A stretch of DNA of 32,993 bases from Dokdonella_A sp039926425 (GCF_039926425.1 NZ_JBDSWZ010000246.1:1-32993), one strand, 5' to 3'; counted from the first letter of the stretch, positions 1 through 8,537 are shown. Numbers and translations are program-made. The notes: generated by a model not told the origin, from the sequence alone.

Positions 1-14
1 CAAGCACCACAAAA

Positions 15-42
15 AGCATCGCGGCTGAAGCCGCTCCTGCAC
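15..42. repeat. REP-like palindromic repeat, copy 1
   Basis: A short palindromic element with the core GCGGCTGAAGCCGC, preceded by AGCATC and followed by TCCTGCAC. The same element in reverse orientation, with one core change, follows aspS at 16251-16276. It lies immediately upstream of sucD, where sucC would normally end just outside the window. Short palindromes of this GTGGGAGCGGCTTCAGCCGC type are common between genes in Xanthomonads and Pseudomonads. The function here is unknown. Confidence 0.7.
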
Positions 43-64
43 ATCGTTATTCGAGGATCGATTC

Positions 65-937
65 ATGAGCGTTTTGGTCAACAAGAACACGAAAGTGATC
101 ACCCAGGGCTTCACCGGCCAGCAGGGCACGTTCCACTCCGAACAGGCGCTGGAATACGGCACCAAACTGGTCGGCGGCGTGACGCCGGGCAAGGGCGGCA
201 GCCAGCACATCGGGCTGCCGGTCTACAACACGGTGCTCGATGCGGTGAACGACACCGGCGCGGATGCATCGATGATCTTCGTGCCGCCGCCGTTCGCCGC
301 CGATGCGATCCTCGAAGCGGCTGACGCGGGCGTGAAGATCATCGTGACGATCACCGAAGGCATCCCGGTGCTCGACATGCTGCGCGTGAAGAACGTGCTG
401 AAAGGCTATCCGGACACCGTGCTGATCGGGCCGAACTGCCCCGGCATCATCACGCCGGGCGAGTGCAAGATCGGCATCATGCCGGGGCACATCCACAAGC
501 CGGGCAAGGTCGGCATCGTGTCGCGCTCGGGCACGCTCACCTATGAGGCGGTGTTCCAGACGACGAACGTCGGACTCGGCCAGTCCACCTGCATCGGCAT
601 CGGCGGCGACCCGATCAACGGCTTGAGCTTCATCGACTGCCTGCGTCTGTTCCAGGACGACCCGCAGACCGAAGGCATCATCATGGTCGGCGAAATCGGT
701 GGAAGCGCCGAAGAAGATGCAGCCGACTTCATTGCCGAATACGTGACGAAGCCGGTCGTGGCTTTCATCGCGGGCGCGTCCGCACCGGCCGGCAAACGTA
801 TGGGCCATGCGGGAGCGATCATTTCGGGCGGCAAGGGCACCGCGGCGATGAAGTTCGCGGCACTCGAGAAAGCAGGTGTGACGACGGTGAAGTCGCCGGC
901 GGACCTGGGCAAGACCCTTGCTGCGAAGATGAAGTAG
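65..937 (+). CDS. sucD: Succinyl-CoA synthetase (ADP-forming), alpha subunit
   Basis: This is the alpha subunit of succinyl-CoA ligase, which forms succinate and ATP (or GTP) from succinyl-CoA in the TCA cycle, as a heterotetramer with SucC in the cytoplasm. The 290 aa product has the normal family length. The N-terminal part is the CoA-binding Rossmann domain (FTGQQGTFHSEQA and VTPGKGG regions). The phosphorylated histidine is visible in the motif GHAGAII near residue 248, and the CoA-ligase motif GPNCPGII lies near residues 124-131. The start at 65 is preceded by GAGG at a good distance. sucC is expected just upstream, outside the window; a REP-like palindrome lies between. The gene is followed by the first 55-bp repeat cluster. 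Assignment is secure. Confidence 0.98.
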   Translation: MSVLVNKNTKVITQGFTGQQGTFHSEQALEYGTKLVGGVTPGKGGSQHIGLPVYNTVLDAVNDTGADASMIFVPPPFAADAILEAADAGVKIIVTITEGIPVLDMLRVKNVLKGYPDTVLIGPNCPGIITPGECKIGIMPGHIHKPGKVGIVSRSGTLTYEAVFQTTNVGLGQSTCIGIGGDPINGLSFIDCLRLFQDDPQTEGIIMVGEIGGSAEEDAADFIAEYVTKPVVAFIAGASAPAGKRMGHAGAIISGGKGTAAMKFAALEKAGVTTVKSPADLGKTLAAKMK

Positions 938-953
938 GCGAGGCTTCGATCAA

Positions 954-1013
954 GATCAAGAGCGGCCCCGTTCCGCCCTCCGGGCACCTTCCCCCGCTTC
1001 GCAGGGGAAGGAA
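954..1013 (+). repeat. 55-bp intergenic repeat, copy A (forward)
   Basis: Copy A reads GATCAAGAGCG, a C-rich stretch, TTCCGCC, then CACCTTCCCCCGC and GCAGGGGAAGGAA. The 3' part is itself a palindrome (CTTCCCC / GGGGAAG). Six further copies occur in the window. Copy A faces copy B, so the pair can form a long hairpin downstream of sucD. The homology extends inward through an AACAGC...GACTCGA block on both arms. Confidence 0.85.
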
Positions 1014-1071
1014 CAGCAAACGTCGACTCGATGTTGACGGGGAGGAAAGGCGAAGGTCGAGTCGCTGTTGA

Positions 1072-1126
1072 TCTCCTTCCCCTGCGCAGCGGGGGAAGGT
1101 GCCGGAGGCGGAAGGGGGCGCTCTAT
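1072..1126 (-). repeat. 55-bp intergenic repeat, copy B (inverted)
   Basis: This is the reverse-oriented partner of copy A, about 60 bp away. It reads CTTCCCCTGCGCAGCGGGGG, AAGGTGCC, GGAGGCGGAAGGGGGCGCTC. It lies directly upstream of the DUF559 gene, and an open frame runs from the repeat (1099) in phase into that gene. That upstream extension is translated repeat and is not counted as part of the protein. Confidence 0.85.
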
Positions 1127-1152
1127 CACACGAAGCCAAGGACGGTTTCCAC

Positions 1153-1494
1153 ATGCGCAACGGCGCAAAAACAACATTCGCCCGGGGATTGCGGCGGAGC
1201 CTGACTGGCGCGGAAACCCGGCTGTGGTTTTACCTGCGCCGAGGCCATCTCGCTGGGTTTCGTTTCCGTCGGCAGCACCCGCTCGGCGCGTACATCGTCG
1301 ATTCCGTCTGTCTCGAAGCGCGTCTCGTGGTCGAAATGGACGGCAGCCAGCGCCTCTGTTCCACCACCGATTCGTCGCGTGACGCGTGGCTACGATCGCA
1401 GGATTTCAAAGTTCTCCCATTCTGGAACGACGACGTGCTCCAGCGGACCGATGCCGTGCTTGCCGACATCTTGTCGAACCTCGTCAATGCCTGA
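1153..1494 (+). CDS. DUF559 (Vsr-like) endonuclease-fold protein
   Basis: A 113 aa protein of the DUF559 family, which has the very-short-patch-repair (Vsr)/PD-(D/E)XK nuclease fold; the biological role of the family is not settled. Family landmarks are visible: an N-terminal 'LRRSLTGAETRLWFYLR' helix with Glu21, the 'GFRFRRQHPLGAYIVD' strand ending in Asp50, and the core 'VVEMDGSQ' with Glu61, Asp63 and Gln66. Near the C-terminus 'GFKVLPFWNDDVL'-like sequence is present (here with DFKVLPFWNDDV). The ATG at 1153 was chosen because the in-frame extension to 1099 is translated repeat. No strong ribosome-binding site is seen. It is the only gene of the window directly joined to a repeat copy, which suggests a link between DUF559 genes and this repeat family. 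Identity of the family is fairly sure; function is not. Confidence 0.85.
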   Translation: MRNGAKTTFARGLRRSLTGAETRLWFYLRRGHLAGFRFRRQHPLGAYIVDSVCLEARLVVEMDGSQRLCSTTDSSRDAWLRSQDFKVLPFWNDDVLQRTDAVLADILSNLVNA

Positions 1495-1611
1495 GCGACG
1501 CGCTCTTTGACGAAGTCGGGGGGGGCTTGACCAACGTTGGACTTTCAGCCCCACGCCGGAGCCAACTGGGGTACGATGCCCCGGCGTCGCGAGCGTTCCA
1601 TGGGAGGGGGC

Positions 1612-4557
1612 ATGCGTCGTTTGATTGCGTTGCTGGCTGCCGCGTCGTTCGTTGCCGCGCTGTCTGCCCAGACCATGCCGCCGTCGACTGATGGCGTGCC
1701 ATCCGTGACCGATCCGTCGGTGCCGCTCAACTATGTCGGCAACGATGGCAGTGTGTCGCTCGGCATCAATCGAGAAGGACAGACCGAGGGCCAGTTGCTC
1801 GGCGTGTTCGCGCGCAACAACGAGCGTGCGCTGGTCGGTCAGTTGTGGTGGGACCGGACCGGTGCCGGCGGCCTGCAGTCCGACTACAACTGGCTGTGGG
1901 GCATGACCGCGCAGGAAGCGCGCGAGCGGCCCGACGCTGCGATGGTCGCGCGCCTGTCGTTCGCGATGGACCAGAATGCGGACCACGATCGCAAGGCGAC
2001 CGTTGGCTTCGGCGTCGAACGGCGCGATTTTTCGATCGAAGGCTATCTTGCGCACGGCATCAGCTCGGCACGCACTGCCGGCAGTGCGCTGCACAGTGAT
2101 GCGACGACAGTGTCGGGCAGTGATGCGATCGGCAATTTCGACCAGATCGAAACCACCACCGTCGAAACGCTGTTCTCGAGCAAACCCTACGGCGGCGAGC
2201 TGGGATTGCAGGTCAGCCACGTGTTCGAACCACTGGCGATGCGCGTTCACGGCGGCGCCAGCGTGCAGGACGGTGACGGCGCGAGCGCGAACACAGTGTC
2301 GATCGGACTCGATACGCCACTCGGCACGCGCGGTTGGGGTTTGTCCGCACTCGGCGAGCACGTCAGCAAACATGGTGGGCTTGACCCCGGCACCGACGAC
2401 CGGCTCTCGGTCTTCCTGCGCTACGAATTCGGTGGACACGGATCGTTCGTTGCAGCGGGCGCATCGGAGGATCCGGCATGGGTTGCGCGGTCGCTCGGAC
2501 GGCCATCGAGCGCGCATCCGCGTGTGGTCGAGTCGTACCGCGTGCAGCGCTCTCAGACCGTGGGCGTGACGCGCGGACCCAAGCAATACACCAACCGCTT
2601 TCCGTTGCTGCACGATGACAGCGCGAGCACCGCCGCCGACCAGACGGTGACGATTGCAGTGCTGGCCAACGACAGTGATCCCGACAACGATCCGCTTGCG
2701 TTGACCGCGGTGACGCAGCCCGCGCACGGAACGGCGACGATCGCCGGCACGCAGATCATCTACACGCCGTCGGCGGGCTTCAGCGGCTCCGACAGTTTCC
2801 GGTACACCGCCAGCGACGGGCGCAGCGGCAGCGGCAGCGCGCTGGTCACAGTCACTGTGGCCGGTCGGCCGAACCAGGCGCCGGTGGCGCGCAACGACAC
2901 CGCCAACGCGGCGTTCGGTCAACCCGCAACGATCGCTGTGCTGGCCAACGATACCGATCCGGATGGCGACGCAATCAGCATCACCGGTGTCGGGACCGCG
3001 CAGCACGGCACGGTCGTGCTGTCCGGAACGCAAGTCACCTACACGCCCGAGCCCGGCTTCAGCGGCAACGACCTCTTCACCTACACGATCAGCGACGGAC
3101 GCGGCGGCACGTCGACGGCGACGGTCAGCGTGGTCATTGCGCCTCGTGTGAACCGGCTTCCGGTGGCGCGCGACGATGCAGCCAATGCAGGATTCGGCGC
3201 TCCGACGACGGTTGCCGTGCTGGGCAACGACATCGATCCGGATGGCGACGCGCTGTCGCTCGTTTCCATTACCGCACCCGCGCACGGCAGTGCAGTGGTG
3301 TCGGGATCCAGCGTGATCTACACACCCGCGGCTGGCTACGCCGGCATCGACATCTTCCTGTACACCATCAGCGACGGGCGCGGTGGTACGGCGTCCGCCA
3401 GCGTGACGGTCACCGTCGCCGCACAACCGAACCGTCCGCCTGTCGCCGTGAACGACACCGCGACAACGGCGTTTGGCCAACCGGTGTCCATCGCGGTGCT
3501 CGCCAACGACTCCGACCCTGACGGCGATCCATTGGCAATCACGTCGGTGACGGTTCCACCGGGCGGCGGCACGGCGGTGATCACCGGCGGCAACGTGTTG
3601 TACACACCGGCGCCAATCGCGAACGGTGCACAGCCACCGCCATTGACCTACACGATCAGCGATGGCCGAGGCGGCACCGCCACGGCAACCGTCACCGTCA
3701 CGGTGAGCGCTGCACCGAACCAGCCGCCGGTCGCTGTCGATGATGTCGCGACCACGTTGTTCGGGCAGCCAGTGACGATCGCGGTGTTGTCCAACGACAG
3801 CGATCCGGACGGCGATTCGCTGACCATCACTGCGGTGACGGCACCGGTCGGGGGTGGAACGGCCGTGATCTCGGGAGCCAGCGTGATCTTCACGCCGGGT
3901 GCTTTTGGTGCGACCAGCACCGATCGCTTCACGTACACCATCAGCGACGGACGCGGCGGTGTCGCAACGGCCACTGTAACGGTCACCATTGGTGCAGCGC
4001 CCAATCAGCCGCCGGTGGCAGTCGACGACACGGCCAACACCGCATTCGGCCAGCCGGTGCAGATTGCGGTGCTGGCAAACGACAGCGATCCCGATGGCGA
4101 CGTGCTGTCGATCGCCGCGGTGAACGCGCCGTTGACCGGCGTGGCGGTCATCTCGGGAACCGTGGTGACGTACACGCCCGACGCCGGTTTCAGCGGCATC
4201 GACCGGTTCGCCTATGCGATCAGCGACGGGCGCGGCGGCACCGCCACTGCATTCGTCGCGGTGGTCGTCGCGCCTGTGCCAAACCAGCCGCCGGTCGCGG
4301 TGGCCGATGTGGTGACGACGCCGTCCGCAACCCCAGTGACGATTGCAGTGTTGGCGAACGACAGCGATCCGGACGGGGATACGCTGACGGTGATCAATGT
4401 GACCAGCCCCACCCAGGGCACGGCCGTCATTTCGGGAAACACCATCATCTACACTCCCAATGCGGGCGCGCTCAATCTGGATCAGTTCGAATACACCATC
4501 AGCGACGGACACGGGAACACTGCGACTGCCGCCGTTGGCGTGTTCGTTCTGGGGTAG
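1612..4557 (+). CDS. Secreted adhesin-like protein, inverse-autotransporter-like N-terminus plus seven cadherin/Ig-like repeats
   Basis: A 981 aa surface protein. The start at 1612 has GGAGGGGG just upstream and gives a clean signal peptide (MRRLIALLAAASFVAALSA, then QTMPP). Residues about 25-330 are rich in alternating aromatic/glycine strands (LVGQLWWDRTGAGG, LSFAMDQN, LGLQVSHVFEP, LSVFLRYEFGGHGS) and end in a VVESYR-like motif near residue 305. That layout recalls the beta-barrel of intimin/invasin-type (type Ve) inverse autotransporters; this is inference. Residues about 335-981 are seven tandem repeats of about 92 aa, each with a LANDSDPDGD-type calcium-binding motif, VIYTP-GFSG and YTISDGRGG, typical of cadherin-like/Big_9 domains (see repeat entry). 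No C-terminal barrel or sorting motif is seen. A possible -10 (TACGAT, 1572-1577) precedes it. It stands alone between DUF559 and nadE. Adhesion is likely but unproven. Confidence 0.75.
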   Translation: MRRLIALLAAASFVAALSAQTMPPSTDGVPSVTDPSVPLNYVGNDGSVSLGINREGQTEGQLLGVFARNNERALVGQLWWDRTGAGGLQSDYNWLWGMTAQEARERPDAAMVARLSFAMDQNADHDRKATVGFGVERRDFSIEGYLAHGISSARTAGSALHSDATTVSGSDAIGNFDQIETTTVETLFSSKPYGGELGLQVSHVFEPLAMRVHGGASVQDGDGASANTVSIGLDTPLGTRGWGLSALGEHVSKHGGLDPGTDDRLSVFLRYEFGGHGSFVAAGASEDPAWVARSLGRPSSAHPRVVESYRVQRSQTVGVTRGPKQYTNRFPLLHDDSASTAADQTVTIAVLANDSDPDNDPLALTAVTQPAHGTATIAGTQIIYTPSAGFSGSDSFRYTASDGRSGSGSALVTVTVAGRPNQAPVARNDTANAAFGQPATIAVLANDTDPDGDAISITGVGTAQHGTVVLSGTQVTYTPEPGFSGNDLFTYTISDGRGGTSTATVSVVIAPRVNRLPVARDDAANAGFGAPTTVAVLGNDIDPDGDALSLVSITAPAHGSAVVSGSSVIYTPAAGYAGIDIFLYTISDGRGGTASASVTVTVAAQPNRPPVAVNDTATTAFGQPVSIAVLANDSDPDGDPLAITSVTVPPGGGTAVITGGNVLYTPAPIANGAQPPPLTYTISDGRGGTATATVTVTVSAAPNQPPVAVDDVATTLFGQPVTIAVLSNDSDPDGDSLTITAVTAPVGGGTAVISGASVIFTPGAFGATSTDRFTYTISDGRGGVATATVTVTIGAAPNQPPVAVDDTANTAFGQPVQIAVLANDSDPDGDVLSIAAVNAPLTGVAVISGTVVTYTPDAGFSGIDRFAYAISDGRGGTATAFVAVVVAPVPNQPPVAVADVVTTPSATPVTIAVLANDSDPDGDTLTVINVTSPTQGTAVISGNTIIYTPNAGALNLDQFEYTISDGHGNTATAAVGVFVLG
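2614..4554 (+). repeat. Seven tandem ~280-bp coding repeats (cadherin-like domains)
   Basis: The second half of the adhesin gene is built of seven units, starting near 2614, 2893, 3166, 3448, 3739, 4020 and 4297. Unit spacing is about 270-290 bp. Each unit encodes the same series: VA-x-x-D, FGQP, IAVLANDSDPDGD, GTAVISG, VIYTP, YTISDGRGG, ATVTV. Units differ at many codons, and units 4 and 5 have small insertions (GGGTAVI region), so this is not a fresh duplication. Copy-number change between strains would be easy by recombination. Confidence 0.9.
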
Positions 4558-4637
4558 CACGGAGCGCGCGGTGTTGGCGCTGGCTTCACGGCTGCGCCTT
4601 CCGCTCATTCGGTCGACGGTTGACGTGCAGGGCCCGC

Positions 4638-4643
4638 TACAAT
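4638..4643 (+). promoter_or_regulatory. Possible -10 element (TACAAT) upstream of nadE
   Basis: TACAAT lies about 100 bp upstream of the nadE start, in the context GCTACAATCGCC, which is often seen at Xanthomonad promoters. TTGACG at 4620-4625 is too close (12 bp spacer) to be a normal -35 partner, so the -35 is unclear. Confidence 0.3.
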
Positions 4644-4739
4644 CGCCGCCACCGCGATTGCATTGACGGACCCGGTTCACGCGATTGGACCGGAGCCTTC
4701 GCAAGTCGCGGCGCCCTGACCCACACCAGCGACGCGTCG

Positions 4740-6389
4740 ATGCCTCTGAAGATTGCTCTCGCCCAGTTTGATTTTCCGGTCGGTGCTGTCGCACGCAATG
4801 CCGAACGCATCGCTGCGCTCATCGCCGAGGCACGTGATGCACACGGTGCCGACCTGGTGTTGTTTCCCGAGCTCGCATTGAGTGGCTATCCGCCGGAAGA
4901 CCTGTTGATGCGACCCGCGTTCCTCGCCGAATGCGACGCCGCGATGCAGCGCATCGCGAGCGGCGTGCGCGGCATCACCGCGGTTGTCGGCTGGCCGCAG
5001 GCGGCAGGTTCGGTGGTGTACAACGCTGCGAGCGTGCTCCGTGACGGCGCCGTCGAGACGACGTACCGCAAGCGCGAACTGCCCAATTACGCGGTGTTCG
5101 ACGAGCGCCGCTATTTCGAGGTCGATCCGGACGGCGGCAACTGCGTCTTCGACGTTGCGGGCGTGCGCGTCGGACTGGTCATTTGCGAGGACCTGTGGTT
5201 TCCGGAGCCGATCGCCGGGACCGCGAACGCCGGTGCGCAGCTGGTGCTGGTACCGAACGCATCGCCGTTCGAATGTGGAAAACATGCGCAACGCGATGCG
5301 CTGCTCGCGTCCCGCAGCCTCGACACTGGCGTTGGAATTGCCTACGTGAATGTGGTGGGTGGGCAGGATGCGCTGGTGTTCGACGGCGGCTCCGTGCTGG
5401 CCGACGGCGATGGCCGCGTCCATGCGGCCGCGCGCGCGTTCGAGGACCACTGGCTCGTCGCGGACTTCGACGCCGAGACCCGCACATTCACGCCGCTTGC
5501 ATGGACCTTCGAGACCGACGAGTCCCGCGACTCGCTGGCGTGGCGCGCCGTTGTGCGCGGCACGCGCGACTACTGCGCCAAGAACGGCTTCACCAGTGTA
5601 TGGATCGGTCTTTCCGGCGGCATCGATTCCGCAATCGTTCTTGCGATCGCGGTGGACGCGCTCGGTGCGGACAACGTCACCGGCGTCAGGCTGCCGTCCC
5701 GATTCACGTCGGGCATGAGCAACGATCTCGCGGACGAACAGGCAAAGGCACTGGGCGTGCGCATCATCACCGTCCCGATCGAGTCTCCGTTCACCGGTTT
5801 CGTCGACGCGCTCGCGCCGGTGTTTGCGGACTTCGATCCACGTCCACCGGCGGCAGGTTCGGATGTGGCGTTCGAGAACCTGCAGTCGCGTTCGCGCGGC
5901 GCGATCCTGATGGCGTTGTCGAACCGCTTCGGCGGTCTTGTGCTGACCACCGGCAACAAGAGCGAGTACGCCGTGGGCTATGCAACGATCTACGGCGACA
6001 TGTGCGGCGGATACGCGCCGATCAAGGATCTGTACAAGACCGATGTCTACGCGCTCGCCAACTGGCGAAACGCGATCGCCGGTGCACCGGTGATTCCGCC
6101 TGCGGTGATCGAACGCGCTCCATCGGCCGAGTTGCGTGACAACCAGACCGACCAGGATTCATTGCCGCCCTACGACGTGCTCGACGCCATCCTCGCGCGC
6201 CATGTCGATAACGAGCAGTCACGCGACGAGATCGTCGGCGCAGGTTTCGACGCGGAGGTGGTGGATCGCGTGATCCAGCTGGTGCGGATCAGCGAATGGA
6301 AGCGCCAGCAGGCGGCGCCCGGTCCGAAGATTTCGCGCCGTGCGTTCGGGCGCGAGCGACGGTATCCGATCACCTCGGGATGGCGCTGA
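4740..6389 (+). CDS. nadE: Glutamine-dependent NAD+ synthetase
   Basis: The last step of NAD+ synthesis: amidation of deamido-NAD+ using ammonia released from glutamine. The 549 aa product is the two-domain type. The N-terminal nitrilase/glutaminase domain (about 1-260) shows the triad Glu44 (FPELALSGYPPEDLL), Lys111 (YRKRELPNYAVFDE) and Cys149 (VGLVICEDLWFPEP). The C-terminal N-type ATP pyrophosphatase domain has the P-loop SGGIDSA near residue 291, and the motifs RSRGAILMALSN and TTGNKSEYAVGYATIYGDM. The start at 4740 gives MPLKIALAQ, the usual beginning of the family; the longer upstream frame reads non-coding sequence. The gene converges on bamD with a 38 bp gap, in which no clear terminator is seen. 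Confidence 0.97.
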   Translation: MPLKIALAQFDFPVGAVARNAERIAALIAEARDAHGADLVLFPELALSGYPPEDLLMRPAFLAECDAAMQRIASGVRGITAVVGWPQAAGSVVYNAASVLRDGAVETTYRKRELPNYAVFDERRYFEVDPDGGNCVFDVAGVRVGLVICEDLWFPEPIAGTANAGAQLVLVPNASPFECGKHAQRDALLASRSLDTGVGIAYVNVVGGQDALVFDGGSVLADGDGRVHAAARAFEDHWLVADFDAETRTFTPLAWTFETDESRDSLAWRAVVRGTRDYCAKNGFTSVWIGLSGGIDSAIVLAIAVDALGADNVTGVRLPSRFTSGMSNDLADEQAKALGVRIITVPIESPFTGFVDALAPVFADFDPRPPAAGSDVAFENLQSRSRGAILMALSNRFGGLVLTTGNKSEYAVGYATIYGDMCGGYAPIKDLYKTDVYALANWRNAIAGAPVIPPAVIERAPSAELRDNQTDQDSLPPYDVLDAILARHVDNEQSRDEIVGAGFDAEVVDRVIQLVRISEWKRQQAAPGPKISRRAFGRERRYPITSGWR

Positions 6390-6427
6390 CCTTCGCCAGT
6401 GGTGGGTCGCTAAACTGAGGGGTGCGC

Positions 6428-7285
6428 TCAGCTGCCCTGGCGCGACGTGCCGCGATTGGTCAGCGGAATCAGCTTCCACCAGTTCGAGCGATAGTGCGGC
6501 CAGCGGCCTTCGAAGAACGGGTGGTTCGGGTAGTTGAGCTTGAGCACGCGCTCGGCATCGTCGGCCAGTTTGTCCTGGCCGAGCATCTTGTAGCTCTGCG
6601 CCATCACGGCCAACGCGCTGCCGGCCTGTTCCGATTGCGGAAACGTTTCGATGATCGATTTGGCGCGGTTGGCGGCAGCCACATACGCTTCGCGTTTCAG
6701 GTAGAACAGCGCGATGTTGAGCTGCGATTGCGCCATCGTGTTGCGCAGGAACACCATGCGCTGGCGACCGTCTTCGGCGTATCGGCTTTGCGGGTACCGG
6801 CTCAGCAGAGCTCCGAAGTCGTCGAACGACTGGCGCAGATTCGACTGGTCGCGCTGCGTCATGTCCTCGCCGACGTACTGCTCGAGAAACCCGCCGGAGC
6901 GGTCGAAGTTGATCAGGCCGCGCAGATAGAACGCATAGTCGACGTGTTTGTTGGTGGGGTACGTCTTGATGAAGCGGTTGATGGTCGAATACGCCTCGTC
7001 CGCCTTGTCCGACTTGTACTGGGCGTAAGCGAGGTCCAGCTGGGACTGCTCGGTGTACGGGCCAAACGGAAAGCGGGACGTGAGGCGCTGGAACGTGCGG
7101 ATCGCGTAGTCGTTGTTGCCCGACTCGATCGCTTCGATTCCTTGCTGATAAAGCTGCTCCACCGTCTGGGTATCCATCGGATCGCCTTTCTTGCCGCGAT
7201 GGAAGAGGGAACAGCCCGCCACCACGACCAGAAGCGCGAGAAGGGTGGTACGCGAGATGAAACGGAATGCTGGGGAGACTCGCAT
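6428..7285 (-). CDS. bamD: Outer membrane protein assembly factor BamD (ComL)
   Basis: BamD is the essential lipoprotein of the BAM complex that inserts beta-barrel proteins into the outer membrane. The 285 aa product begins MRVSPAFRFISRTTLLALL and has a lipobox VVAGC, so it is a lipoprotein with its lipidated cysteine about residue 23. TPR-type helices follow (VEQLYQQGIEAIESGNNDYAIRTF; PFGPYTEQSQLDLAYAQYK), matching BamD of other gammaproteobacteria. The start at 7285 was preferred because upstream residues do not fit a signal peptide. It is divergent from rluD with a 193 bp gap (7286-7478) that should hold both promoters; I could not identify confident -10/-35 elements there. The bamD-rluD divergence is the same as in E. 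coli. Confidence 0.96.
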   Translation of the reverse strand: MRVSPAFRFISRTTLLALLVVVAGCSLFHRGKKGDPMDTQTVEQLYQQGIEAIESGNNDYAIRTFQRLTSRFPFGPYTEQSQLDLAYAQYKSDKADEAYSTINRFIKTYPTNKHVDYAFYLRGLINFDRSGGFLEQYVGEDMTQRDQSNLRQSFDDFGALLSRYPQSRYAEDGRQRMVFLRNTMAQSQLNIALFYLKREAYVAAANRAKSIIETFPQSEQAGSALAVMAQSYKMLGQDKLADDAERVLKLNYPNHPFFEGRWPHYRSNWWKLIPLTNRGTSRQGS

Positions 7286-7478
7286 GCGGGTGGCAGGCTC
7301 TGCGATGATGAAGGGATGGGTGGACCCGGCGGGGTATTCCGTACCGTAAAGAACGGTCTCCGCGCCTTGTGATGCCTGATTCGTGCAAGCGACCGGCGCC
7401 TCATCGCGCCGCGTCCAGTCGCCGATCATACCCCGAACCCCGCCTGCGCTGGAAACGCGCGACTGACAGGATTGCCCC

Positions 7479-8444
7479 GTGACAGATGCCGAATCCAGCC
7501 TGAATGTTACGGTTCCGTTTGAGCTGGCGGGCCGGCGGTTCGATCAGGCCCTGGCCGAGTTGTTCCCGGATTACTCCCGTTCACGCCTGACCACATGGAT
7601 CAAATCCGGCGCCGCGCTGCTCGATGGAGCCCCGGTTGCGCCGCGCCAGATTCTTCGCGGCGGCGAAACCGTGTCGCTCATCGTACGCATGGAACGCGAG
7701 ATCGGCGCGCAGGCGGAGGACATCGCGCTCGACATCCGGCACGAGGACAAGGACGTGCTCGTCGTCAACAAACCAGCGGGCCTCGTCGTCCATCCCGGTG
7801 CGGGGAATGCCAACGGCACCCTGCAGAATGCGTTGCTCCACCACGACCCGAAGCTTGCGGAGATTCCGCGCGGCGGCATCGTCCACCGGCTCGACAAGGA
7901 CACCTCCGGCCTGATGGTGGTGGCACGCACCTTGCGCGCGCACACCTCGCTGGTCGAACAACTGACCGCACGTGCGGTGCATCGACAGTATGCGGCGATC
8001 GTGTACGGCTCGATGATCTCCGGCGGTCGAGTGGATGCGGCGATCGGGCGGCATCCACAGGACCGGCTCAAGCAGGCGGTGCGCGAAGACGGACGCGACG
8101 CCGTCACGCATTACCGCGTGCGCGAACGATTCCGAGCGATGACCCTCGTGGAATGCCGGCTGGAAACCGGCCGCACGCACCAGATCCGCGTGCACATGGC
8201 GCATGTCCGCCATCCGCTGCTCGGCGATTCGCAGTACGGCGGCCTGCTCAAGTTGCCGAAGGGAGCAAGCCCCGAATTTGTCGCCGCGTTGCGCGCGTTC
8301 AAGCGTCAGGCGCTGCATGCAGAGCGACTCGAATTCGCGCATCCGAAATCCGCCAAGACGATCGCCGTCGAAGCCGAACGTCCCGCCGATATGGAAGCAT
8401 TGCTCGCCGCGCTGCGCGCTGATGCGCGGGTCAATCCGACCTGA
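7479..8444 (+). CDS. rluD: 23S rRNA pseudouridine(1911/1915/1917) synthase
   Basis: RluD makes the three pseudouridines of helix 69 of 23S rRNA, important for ribosome assembly and subunit joining. The 321 aa product starts with GTG (MTDAESSLNVTVPFELAG). An S4 RNA-binding domain covers about residues 20-75 (RRFDQALAELFPDYSRSRL; LLDGAP). The pseudouridine synthase domain has the signature HRLDKDTSGLMVVART with catalytic Asp139, and the later RTHQIRVHMAHVRHPLLGD motif. Length and order match the family. Placed divergently from bamD. It is followed by the second repeat cluster. Whether it is RluD rather than RluC/RluA rests on length, the S4 domain and the bamD neighbour. Confidence 0.96.
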   Translation: MTDAESSLNVTVPFELAGRRFDQALAELFPDYSRSRLTTWIKSGAALLDGAPVAPRQILRGGETVSLIVRMEREIGAQAEDIALDIRHEDKDVLVVNKPAGLVVHPGAGNANGTLQNALLHHDPKLAEIPRGGIVHRLDKDTSGLMVVARTLRAHTSLVEQLTARAVHRQYAAIVYGSMISGGRVDAAIGRHPQDRLKQAVREDGRDAVTHYRVRERFRAMTLVECRLETGRTHQIRVHMAHVRHPLLGDSQYGGLLKLPKGASPEFVAALRAFKRQALHAERLEFAHPKSAKTIAVEAERPADMEALLAALRADARVNPT

Positions 8445-8480
8445 GATGGACTCGGCAAGGGCATCGTCCCGGACGCTCAG

Positions 8481-8537
8481 GATCAAGAGCGCCCCCTTCC
8501 GCCTGCGGCACCTTCCCCCGCTGCGCAGGGGAAGGAA
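8481..8537 (+). repeat. 55-bp intergenic repeat, copy C (forward)
   Basis: GATCAAGAGCGCCCCCTTCC, GCCTGCGGCACC, then TTCCCCCGCTGCGCAGGGGA and AGG. Almost identical to copies A, B and G. Together with copies D and E it fills most of the 390 bp between rluD and pgeF (8445-8834). Between C and D lies about 120 bp with no gene that I can support. Confidence 0.88.

Noticed and set aside
2614..4554. Regular ~280-bp spacing that might suggest a CRISPR array or satellite repeat
   Set aside because: The repeats are in frame, encode a known domain type and have no short invariant repeat with variable spacers. No CRISPR array or cas gene is seen elsewhere in the window.
4620..4643. TTGACG and TACAAT as a full nadE promoter
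   Set aside because: The spacer is 12 bp, too short for sigma-70. Only the -10 was kept, at low confidence.
1390..4794. A 1134-codon open frame on the minus strand opposite the adhesin gene
   Set aside because: It is the mirror of the tandem repeats: its residues are repetitive Arg/Asp/Val/His-rich, there is no ribosome-binding site or domain, and the plus-strand gene has a signal peptide and clear domains. Long open frames opposite high-GC genes are common.
6422..7372. A 316-codon plus-strand frame across bamD
   Set aside because: bamD on the minus strand has a lipobox, TPR helices and conserved position; the plus frame has none of these.
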